Of a stretch of DNA of 64,000 nt, positions 55,483 to 64,000 are shown piece after piece. A model generated the notes under the pieces. It searched no databases. It was not told the DNA's origin and worked only from the letters and a program-made list of their open reading frames with translations. Source of the DNA: Clusia tigrina. Lineage: Eukaryota; Arthropoda; Insecta; Diptera; Clusiidae. The position numbers and the translations under genes were made by a program. Each line of letters opens with the position of its first letter. Within the stretch, counting starts at the first letter, position 1. Location of the stretch: positions 408,595,034-408,659,033 of the forward strand of contig OV050030.1 of NCBI GenBank assembly GCA_920105625.2, in the 5' to 3' direction.

Positions 55483-56137
55483 CGAGGGATACTAAATATT
55501 TATATTTCGGAAATAGCAAATAATAACAAACATTTTTAAATGAAAATATTTCTTATCTTTCAAAATATTCCCCTTGATGATCAATACACTTTTGCATTCG
55601 TTCAAACCATTCGTCGTAGCAGTTTTTCCACTCCTCGTGAGACACCTCCAAAACATGGTTTTTTAACGCTTCAACTGCTTCTTCGGCGCTCGTAAATCGT
55701 TGACCACGCAGTTTACTTTTGATATTCGGGAACAAGAAGAAGTCATTGGGTGCCAAATCAGGGCTGTACGGAGAATGAATCATCAATTCGATGTTTTGAC
55801 TGCTCAAAAATTCACCTGTTTGCCGAGATGAGTCTTTGATGGAGAATGATTCGTCTTTGGCGGTTGGTTTTACGAATTTCTCCGAAGAGTTCCGGCAAAC
55901 AAATGGTCGTGTATCACTCAGAAATAAAATTTTCCAACGAAAACCTTCTCTTGAAGTTTCCATTTTTTGGCCAAATTGATTTTCTTAACTCACTGTAAAC
56001 AAAACAAATAGCGCTTGTACATCAACACGTTGTGAGTACGTTTATGCTAAAAAATGTCAAACTTTATTATGGTGTTGCCAGATATTAGCTATTGACATTA
56101 GTGTTGCCAGTTCCCTAAATATAAATAGTACCCCCCG
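55483..56137 (-). mobile_element. Deleted mariner-family element, copy 2
   Basis: Same family as 4432-5531. The left end reads CGAGGGATACTAAATATTTA (a 4-base insertion relative to copy 1) and the right end is the complement of CGGGGGGTACTATTTATATT. TA flanks both ends (55481-55482, 56138-56139). The length is only 655 bp. The sub-terminal sequence GGTGTTGCCAG and AGCTATTGACATTAG is shared with copy 1. Confidence 0.9.
55553..55963 (-). pseudogene. Mariner transposase deletion derivative, 136-codon open frame
   Basis: The frame is unbroken from an ATG at 55963 to a stop at 55553. It starts METSREGFR like copy 1, then skips to the middle of the catalytic domain in a shifted frame (DTRPFVCRNSSEKF), and returns to the normal frame at SSRQTGEFLSSQNIELM, with YSPDLAPNDFFLFP (third Asp) and the usual C-terminus ending KCIDHQGEYFER. 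The helix-turn-helix region and the first and second catalytic Asp are missing. It cannot catalyse transposition. The C-terminus here is normal, whereas that of copy 1 is shifted. Confidence 0.88.
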
Positions 56138-56579
56138 TATATTCCCCTCAGAATTTCCATGATGTGACAATGTTAAGTAAAGTCTGCCAAGCATGTTTAT
56201 TATAGTATATAAGCTTATTTATAGTGTATAACTCCAGAGTGTTGTCTACTTCAAAATTTCTAACGCTTGATTCTCAGCTTGAGATTATTGCTGCTAATGG
56301 TGATGGTTCTTAGTTGGGAAACATTTCTCATAATTTCGAAAGTTGAGATATAGTGACGAGAAGTCGAAGAACCCTAACCTGGTTTCCTAACAAGACTGCT
56401 CGAGTGTTAAAGTTAACGGTGTCGCTATCCCCATCTAGCATATGAGTCATTCTTATGAAAGACTGGGAGTTTGCCGCAGTTCCGCAATTAGGACGAATTT
56501 TTCAGTCAGCAATTTCAAATAATTGGACAATAAAACGGTGCCAACTTGACGGGATTTCAGTGGAGAACTCCTCAGCATC

Positions 56580-56940
56580 CTCAGCCTTATTATCAGTTTC
56601 ATCCTTCAGAATGAACCTGTTGCCTTAAATGTGGTCTCTTATAGGGCCGTCAATTGCAGATTTCTTATCGATAAATATGTGATGCTATCATTTTATATCT
56701 CTGAGGTCTTTCGCAGGATCTGCTGAAATGTAAATATATGGTAACTGATGGACCCACCAGGTCTGAAGTCACACTGATTAGATTGAATTAACTGGTTGAC
56801 GAAAGGTTTCAGGCTTGCACATAATACTCCACAGAATAGGAATACTTCATTATATGCTGCGTCTAAATGAATTGGTACACAAATGGTCTCTCCATTTGAA
56901 GGATCCACCTCCAGTGATGCGTTGATTTATAGTCAATATC
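56580..56940 (-). pseudogene. RTE-like reverse transcriptase fragment
   Basis: On the minus strand: LDAAYNEVF, LCASLKPFVNQLIQSNQCDF and RPGGSISYHIFTFQQILRKT, then after a stop TYLSIRN-type text. RLKPFVNQLI..QCGFRPG.ST..QIFTLRQILEK is the pattern of RT motifs 2 to A in RTE-type elements. This is the only such fragment in the window. It continues, degraded, to about 56580. No RNase H or C-terminal motif is present. Confidence 0.7.
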
Positions 56941-57210
56941 CATAAATATGGAAAAGAACAAATACATTTTCAAGTATTCGATATTGAGAAGACTGACTTA
57001 TCCCGTGTTTATTACTGGAGTCCCGCTTTTCATAGTATGCAGCAGTTCATATAGGAATTCCAGTCAATGCACATGCTTATTCAAAACCATTATAACATAT
57101 TGTAATCAAGAAATCAAGCATTACCCTTTAAGATCAATAGGAGGTGTGGTGTGGTTTATCTGTAAGCATAAAATGGAATCTGTGGTTGTTTTAAATATTA
57201 CTATCACTAT

Positions 57211-57255
57211 TATTATATCTTACACCATAATTAATTACGAGTGCAAGGTGTTGGG
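57211..57255 (+). repeat. Second copy of the 45-bp shared sequence
   Basis: It matches 23324-23368 with one difference (C for T at the tenth base from GAGTGCAAGG backward). In both places it is followed within a few bases by unrelated DNA. Confidence 0.7.
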
Positions 57256-60149
57256 TGTATTAAAGAAGATATCAGTACAGTAAAGACATGTGTTCAATGT
57301 TCCACAGACAACACAGCAAAGTTGGTCGGTCTGAAGTCCAGACTCCGCTTATGGAAAGTTTTCGTAAAATATGTCAAATAGTTAGTATAGAAGAAAGTTG
57401 GCAACAGAAGGACTCATGGGCAGACAGATTAACTGATGAAGGGACACAACATAATATAATGCTGATCAATAATATATATATAATATACCCACCCATATAA
57501 TATATAGCTACCTGCCACAACTGATTTTATTACCAAAGCAGCTCCACTACAAAAACTTAATCAACCCATTTTCAGAGTAAAAATAGCCTTTTCCGTGCCC
57601 ACTTTTGGACTTTTAGTTACTCTGTTGTAAGAGTAGCAGAGCAGCACACTCCGAAATTAAAGGATACCTTGCTACCAGATCAAATATCAGAGTTCTCCAC
57701 ATGAGAAGACAGTGTTTAAGTAAATGTTTTCAGAGTAGGTGCATTATTAGTTTGGGATCAATACACCATGGCAATCATTCACGTTATCAAAATTATCTTG
57801 AAATTATCTTTGATCACGAAACAGCTAGTTGATGGCTAAATGGCACATTCAGGACATATATCTGAAGTAGGAGTAACCAAATTCCCACAAAACACCCCCA
57901 CTTAAAATATACTTAACTGCTACTATGTTCCCTCCGCATTCGAATAAAGTATTGGATTGCTTTACAGTCCCTAATTAACATTGTAAATAACCACCAAACA
58001 CAACTCCTAATTCACGTACTGATTTAAATATCCCGAATTATTGCTACACTTCTGCTGGAGATTACTATCATTATGGCAAACGCCAGTTCCAGCCTGAAGC
58101 AATAGGCCACAAAAACAAATCCTGCTTATGCGCTGCAACTCCTTTCAAATATAACAAATTTTCCATACAATGTGCTGTTGGAAAAAAAGGTTTTAGCTGC
58201 AAATCCCACTCCAGCACGAATCCCAGTTCGGCGCTCGCTACTCTCCTAAGCGTTAAACACAAATTACCACCTTCAATTTGAGTTTTTGCCGGCCCCTAAC
58301 CACCTCATCTACGCGTACACACTCGCACTCCACACGTAAGTGTGCTGCTTAGCGCCTGAGACAACTCAATTTGGTGTTCCCAGCCAGCCCCACCAGCATC
58401 GCCACCACTACCACCATCGCCATAGCCACAACAATCAGCGAGCGGTATTTGATCTCACCATTTAAATGCCATGTTGAACACTCCGCACTCGTGTAATTTG
58501 TGTCAAAATTGAAATTTATGAAAATTGATTACGCTCTCTTGATAAAATTCGTCGGAAAGTAATAAAAATAAAACCGAAAATAAACAAAAATAAAAGAGGG
58601 AAAGAGCAGCACGAGAAACTAGTTTGCTGGCGGCAAACAATCCCCTCACCGGACTCGTACTCGTAGTCGCACTCGTATAGGTACGAAATCGGGGCGTTAT
58701 ACGCTTTATCACCTCTGAAGGAAAACACACAACGAGGCTGAATGGGGGGAAAATATCACACAACATATTTTCATTTAACACGCATGTGTGACTTTTCTTT
58801 GTTCCGCAAGCGCCTTCTAATTTCTGTGTACACTCTGAGTTGGGCGCTCTGTCGGAAAATATGTGTGTGAGTCCGCTCTGCTGCTCGGCTGTTTAAGTTC
58901 TCCTCTAATTTCAACTTTTCGAGCTATTGTGTGCGGCATTCATTAATTTCTTACACTTTGTTGGTCCATTTATTACGACGCTGCTAATTGACCGCGTTGC
59001 CATTTTCCATTGTATTCCGAGTCAATGAAGCCTGCGATTGGTGGGTTCTACTCGTATTCTTGGCCCAATAAATAATCAAATATTTTATTTCCTTTAATGC
59101 AATTAGGACTCCTTTGTTGAATGAACTTTATGAAGTTCTCTCATTTTCTTCGGCTGCTTGAGCGCCATATTTGAGTAATTGTATGCATAGAATCCAACCA
59201 GTTTTAGTTACCGTTGTACAAGTTCTCATGAAACAAAGGGGAATCTCCCCTCCCAGCCGATATTATCTCTATAACTAGACGGAGTTTGATTCATTTTATC
59301 ATTGTGGATCCTGCAAGCAATGTGGTGCACCACTTATACGAGTTTCAAGGCCAGGATATAAAGTAAAGAGCAGTTATAATGCACTTCATATGCATGAATA
59401 ATAGTCGACGGATAATCAAACCTCAAACTAAGTGTTTCTTCAATTTTACTATCGACCATCATTAGTGACAGTTTTCAAAAATCATGGTTAGACACTAAAA
59501 TATTCTCGATTGAAATCATAAAATTCTGGGGATCTTCGATACAGGAAATGACTTGTCTATAAAAATATACGATGTAATCCTTATTTGTACTACCTTAATC
59601 AATCCTCATTATTTCTTGAAGTGTCTGCGAAAAATAATATCGAAAGAATCACAAAAGGATTGTGTTTGATTACTAACTTTGGTTCCTATACAGGCACTTC
59701 AATTCGCGTGGTTCGTCAACATCACCTACTTGGACTTCTTAATTATAAATGAAATCTCAACTCATAACATCAGTTGAGCTCTTCTAAAACCAATGTCCAC
59801 TAAATCAAAATGTGTGTTGAATATTTCCAACTGCTTGCCAGCCATGGTCAGTAACATCAGAGCAGAGAATTTAAAACCGAGATGGGATCAGAATATGCTT
59901 AGGATTATACGCAGTCAGCAATTATTAAAAATAGGCAACTTAGAGTTCTTCGATCCTTTGCTACTAGCTCTTAACATCCTCCTCAATAACCATTGAAAGT
60001 ACTCGTGAATAAATCATCACTGAATATGTCATACTACAGTGTTACCACGTTCTTCGCATTTTAAGCTACATTAGTTAAGCAGGAAATTTTACTAACATGT
60101 GTCCTAGAACCCATGTTAGCATCAGGCTATTATGCTTTCCAGCATAATT
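57256..60149. other. No gene recognised
   Basis: 57256-57960 and 59200-60140 are AT-rich with short frames. 58260-59060 is richer in G+C and host-like. Frames at 58503-58781 and 59793-59996 lack a domain. No transposon ends were recognised. Confidence 0.4.
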
Positions 60150-60735
60150 TTATATGGATTTACACAACAGCACTAGCTTGAAAGAAACAAGCCGATTGAG
60201 CAAGGGCTTCAGCGCATCCTGACTGTCACTACACGAATACTTCTGCCACACTGTCTGCTTTCCAGTACATATTTCATCGCCATTAGGATAGCATAAACTT
60301 CCACCTGATAGACAGAAGCACGACGATCAAGATAGTAATCTAGCTGAACACCGTTCAGATCCAAAAAATCCCAGAACCCGATCGAATATCTGTTCTAGAC
60401 CAATCAGTGAAAATACGACGGCCTCAGTCGTACGATCATACCATATGCGAGCCTCTGGAATTTGTATGCAGTACCGCCCTCCTATTATAGGATACGCGAT
60501 GAATCAAAGGGCTGAGAAAGGATAGCAGTATCCATGTCACCCCCAACAATATTTTCCAGCTTCCAAAGCGCACCTACCAAGTGCCCATTGTGCTTTAACC
60601 CACATATGTCCATTAGGGCCTATCCTTGCATAAAAACTTCTTGGGCGGGAAGACGCAGCAATGCATCAAGATCAGGGCCAGTAGTTGTCGGAAAGGCTCC
60701 AAATGACAACAGTTCTTTGTTGTCTAGAGCTTGCA
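60150..60735 (-). pseudogene. LINE-C copy 2: linker and RNase H, decayed
   Basis: On the minus strand: SFGAFPTTTGPDLDALLRLP with AQEVFMQG (compare LPPLDVFIRG in copy 1), DICGLKHNGHLVGALWKLEN, VGGDMDTAILSQPFDS (compare DIDSAVLSMPPDS). Next are degraded FTDGS text, YQVEVYAILMAMKYV (RNase H Glu, with Val for Gln-Pro) and CSDSQDALKPLLNRL (Asp). The copy has several stops and shifts and lacks the C-terminus. It is older than copy 1. It ends against, or has been joined to, a mariner fragment at about 60735. Confidence 0.78.
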
Positions 60736-61090
60736 AACCACTTCATTACTTGGGCGCGAATTTTTGGCCAAAAACAACACTGTAATAATGCCGCAGCCAC
60801 CGTATTCCCCAGACCTGGCCCCCTGTGACTTTTTCTTGTTCCCGAAACTGAAAAGGCCCATGAAAGGACGACGCTACGCCACGATTGAGGAGATAGACAA
60901 AAATCGAAGACAAGCTAAAACACGTCCACGCACAATAGCTGTCAAAAACTGACTGAACATTCCAAATGGCCGAGATTCTCAACATACGTGAGGGACATGA
61001 GTACCAACAAAACGCCACAAAAAGATCGAAAATCGAACATCCGTAGCCCGCGAAAATTCAAAATTCGCGATACTTTTTGAACAGTCCTCG
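60736..61090 (+). mobile_element. Mariner-family end with transposase C-terminal piece
   Basis: Plus strand: REFLAKNNTVIMPQPPYSPD and LAPCDFFLFPKLKRPMKGRR (third catalytic Asp in LAPCD), then YATIEEID. Instead of the expected C-terminal helix it runs into non-coding sequence and a terminal repeat, whose complement is CGAGGACTGTTCAAAAAGTA followed by TCGCG (end at 61090, then TA). This is a mariner type different from 4432 and 55483. The left half is missing, apparently replaced by LINE-C. Confidence 0.8.
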
Positions 61091-61106
61091 TAAACAAGTA
61101 TTTAAT

Positions 61107-61113
61107 CTATCTC

Positions 61114-61153
<40 letters not shown>
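61107..61153 (+). repeat. (CT)n microsatellite
   Basis: About 20 CT units with two interruptions directly after the mariner end. Confidence 0.9.
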
Positions 61154-61196
61154 AAAAAGACACTGGCAGCATAACGGCACCAATAGTGCGGGATTC

Positions 61197-61590
61197 TTAC
61201 CCATTAAAACCACTTCCATCGCAGCATCTACTCGGGGGACCGCCGCAAGGTAATACTTCTCCGGGGGGTAGTATAGTCAGCGGACCCCTCCCAGCTATTT
61301 CGCATTGCGCGTCTTCGCCACTCCAGGTGGTAGTGTCACACACCGCAACCCATTTCTCCGGGCTATCGAGCATATGCTGCACTATGTTATCGGGCATCAA
61401 GGGCTCTCCACACACTCTTTGTAGTGCCTCTCTAGCACTTTCATAACGTAGGCAATAGAAGAAGGCCTGATTGGCATCTTCTATCTCTGTACCTCCACAA
61501 CAGTAGGGGGATTCCTCCAAGTAGAATCTGTGCAGGTATGCCCGAAAACCTCCGTGGCCTGTCAGCAATTGTGTGACGTATTAATTAACC
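61197..61590 (-). pseudogene. R1-like LINE C-terminal fragment
   Basis: The minus strand reads LLTGHGGFRAYLHRFYLEES with PYCCGG (Cys motif start, TGHG.FR.YLHRF box), then ANQAFFYCLRYESAREALQR, a Tyr-Cys version of the HxxxxCPRF part, and MLDSPEKWVAVCDTTTW. The remaining open text to 61197 (RGPLTILPPGEVLPCGG) is Gly/Pro-rich and may be 3' UTR read through. It is the same clade as the R1-like element at 51.2-52.5 kb but a different family. Confidence 0.8.
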
Positions 61591-61974
61591 TCACCATGTG
61601 ACCGGCTTATCCATTGCTAAATATTGGGGATCAGCCTTCTTGTCCAGCCTTCTTTATCATTATGAAGATGAAAGATATATAAAAATGCTATTAACTCGTA
61701 TAAAACGCTTTTATGGAGTTCCTTTACAGACTATGAAGGTATTTTATAACTCTTTATATAGAGTATCATAGCTTAAACCTTATAAAATGGATAATTCCCT
61801 TTTTAACCTCACTCGAGTTGATTATGTAAGAGTCCACAATAGACCTAATTCTGGCCACGATGGTCACGATACGTGGATGATGTTGTTCAGTCCCTGGAAA
61901 TTTAGTGAAATCACACAAAAATATATCATCATTGTGTTCATACTGCAATCTGCTGGAATTAACCTTCCATAGTG
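61591..61974. other. No gene recognised
   Basis: AT-rich, short frames only. Confidence 0.3.
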
Positions 61975-62305
61975 CCGAAGTTCTTCACTATTCAGGACAA
62001 CTTAGATGCTAAAAAATAGCCAATAATGGTCGCGAAACCATTACATCGCATCTTACCGAACAAGAGTATCAGCCAATTTCATTAATCCAAAGTAGACAGA
62101 GGCGTTGGACTGATGAACTTCTTCTTTTAAAGCAACTGCCGAAATGCTTCTCTATTCAGGACAACTTATATGCTTAAAAAGAACCAACAATAGTCGCGAG
62201 CCCATCACATCCTACTTTATCGCAGAAGCATACCAGCCAATTTCATTAATCCAAAGTAGAACAGAGGCCTTGGATTCATGAACCTCTTCTTTTGAAGCAA
62301 CTCAC
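61975..62305. repeat. Two diverged tandem units of about 164 bp
   Basis: TTCAGGACAACTTA occurs at 61991 and 62155. Both units also contain CAGCCAATTTCATTAATCCA, AAAGTAGA and GAACTTCTTCTTTT or GAACCTCTTCTTTT. Divergence is about 15 percent by eye. Confidence 0.75.
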
Positions 62306-64000
62306 CAACAGAAACTGGCAGCAATACACCAAATTCCGTGTAAATTGCACCGTTGTAAAAAGCATGAGAATTTTGGCAATTTTTAAAGCAAAAAAAAAAA
62401 GATTATACCCTCCTATAAGGAAGCTATAACTATACCTAAATTGAGTTGAACAAGTTGAAGTGGCCTACACAGCCATTCCTTTTACATATTATAATGACGT
62501 TCAAGACTCTGGCTTGGCCCAACACAGTTAGAAAGCGGCTTGAAAGAAACGATATAAATCCGTATGCAGCAGGATGGGAAGGAAAAAATATAAAATTTAT
62601 TTTATTTAATAAAATATGCATAATTTATTTAATGACTTCCCTTTATAGCAGTGCGATCAACTTTACGCAAGCGTCTGCTCTCAACCTTGCGCCAATAAAC
62701 TGAAAGTGAAGTTTTGAGGATTTTTGCTGAAATTCTTGCAGCCGAAAAGCCCCAAAAAAATAACAAAAGAGAACACCAGCATTCGACAGGAGTGATTGAT
62801 GGAAATTGCTTAAACTGTCATGTTTATGAACGACCGCAGGATATGTTTAAATGTGAGCAAAACGCGCAGCATACACCCAAATGCGCTGCAGTCTCGGCTT
62901 AATGCGAACGCACGCATAAAGTGCAAGAGCCAAACGCAAGGCACGCAATTGCGTACTTACCGAAAAACGACAAAAAAGAGAGGATACCAGAAACAAGAGG
63001 AAAGAGAGAAAGAAGCGTGTAACATTTCGAAGCAAAAATTATCACAAAAATTTTTCTTCACTCTTAAACTGTCAAATTGTTTGACAGTTGAGCTCACATA
63101 TCAAGCAGCACTGCCAACGAAAAAGTGTTCGATGTCGGATGTTCCGAGAGCCACACACGGCGCTCTGCCACAGAAACTGAAAATGAATACAGGAAAAAAT
63201 TAAACAAAAAATAAAAAACATTTACATAAAAATGAAAATAAATATAATCTGAGCCTCAGCACACACATTTCATGCTGCTTTTGGACTGTTGCATGAGTGT
63301 CAAAGTGTTAAGCGAGTTTTTACTGTAATTGCAATGTTCGTTGTTCAGCTGCAAATGAAGCACAAAATTCATTGAACAATAAATATTTTGACAATTGATA
63401 TGCCAGCGAAAGAGTGCAGTGAAAAGGAATGTTTTTTGTTCACCTGGGGGGGTCCAGCAAATCAAATGCAAAATATTTGAGTGCACATTTGTGTCCCACG
63501 TCTGTGGCCAGGTAAGTGCGCCTCTGAAGTCTTTGGGGTTATTTATAGGAAAATGTGTTCCTAATGATGCCGCATTTTTATAGTAATTTATGATGCACTT
63601 CCTTCAAAGCGCCGTGCACTCTCTGCGTAACATCTTCGGAGCAGCAGCTGCCAATACCACCGCGCCACTTGGCCACAATCAATCAAACGTGAAAATTATA
63701 AAATTACACAAATTCTTATAATACGCGAGCGTATGCAAAACGCTGCTGAGCCGCAAACTGCAAAGTACAACAAAAAAAATCACAACAAAAATAAATTTAA
63801 GGAAAGAAGAAAAAAAATGGGGAAAATAACGAAAATAAATTAATAGCAAAAGCCAAAGCGAAATCAGTTAAGAAAGCGTAAATCGCTGCAGAGCCAGAGC
63901 AGAAGAGGAAAAAATGAATGTTTCCAACCTTAAAGCCAAAAGCCAAAGGAATCCGGTGTAGCAAGTGTAATTTCTGCCTATTGCAATGATGTATACGTGA
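62306..64000. other. Host-like DNA, no gene recognised
   Basis: 62380-62700 is AT-rich. 62800-64000 is mixed, with A-rich runs and KRE-rich frames that look like chance translation of A-rich DNA. A short perfect hairpin CTGTCAAA/TTTGACAG lies at about 63068-63086. No domain was recognised. Confidence 0.35.

Noticed and set aside
62820..63203. 127-codon Lys/Arg-rich frame
   Set aside because: Typical of A-rich non-coding DNA; no motif, and the start context is poor.

Overview
This is eukaryotic, AT-rich DNA from an insect, most likely a higher fly (Diptera). A tephritid-like genome is my guess, but the species cannot be read from the sequence. The evidence is the density of non-LTR retrotransposons (LINEs) carrying RNase H, the Jockey, R1-like and RTE-like fragments, several mariner relics, and fly-style CAA/CTG/CA microsatellites. 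There are no bacterial operons, no CRISPR array, and no rRNA or tRNA gene that I could support. I found no complete host gene. The window looks like intergenic or intronic sequence in which blocks of apparently unique host DNA alternate with old transposon fragments.

Layout: 1-3.8 kb is host-like, with one weak candidate for a small secreted-protein exon (2356-2628, minus). From 3.8 to 7.7 kb there is a degenerate mariner-like fragment broken by a 122-bp LINE tail, then a 1.1-kb deleted mariner (4432-5531), then LINE-A directly abutting it (5534-7690). From 9.2 to 13.1 kb there is a LINE fragment, a dispersed fly-type repeat with 391-bp internal tandem units, an unidentified coding-like fragment and a Jockey-like reverse transcriptase relic. 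From 15.0 to 18.7 kb is the clearest nested locus: a 3 x 186-bp tandem repeat built across a LINE-B 5' junction, the LINE-B body, and LINE-C inserted antisense into the LINE-B 3' tail with a 12-bp target-site duplication and a 22-T run (its poly(A) on the other strand). From 21.5 to 24.1 kb is a cluster of minus-strand LINE-E pieces. LINE-F lies at 26.9-28.7 kb, LINE-G at 32.7-33.6, a second LINE-B copy at 34.35-34.80 with a perfect 12-bp duplication, LINE-J at 36.0-36.2, LINE-D at 39.65-40.6 (minus), LINE-I at 42.5-42.8, LINE-H at 45.3-46.4, LINE-D again at 48.8-50.4 (plus), and an R1-like element at 51.2-52.5. A second deleted mariner of the first family is at 55.48-56.14, an RTE-like RT scrap at 56.6-56.9, a second LINE-C copy at 60.15-60.7, a different mariner end at 60.7-61.1, and an R1-like C-terminus at 61.2-61.6.

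Blocks that look like host sequence (roughly 7.7-9.2, 19-21, 24.7-26.8, 30-32.5, 37.2-38.8, 41.6-42.3, 43.2-44.6, 53.2-55.2, 58-59.2 and 62.7-64 kb) are richer in G+C and microsatellites. They carry at most weak promoter or signal-peptide candidates, the best being an Inr plus DPE match at about 25210.

No element appears able to move by itself: every LINE is 5'-truncated and interrupted, and every mariner lacks catalytic residues. The more interesting structure is in how the elements were rearranged. There are repeated short tandem duplications (77-186 bp) inside or at the edges of LINEs, nested insertions with readable target-site duplications, and two differently deleted derivatives of one mariner family. 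I found no convincing new gene system; the best leads are listed in the findings.
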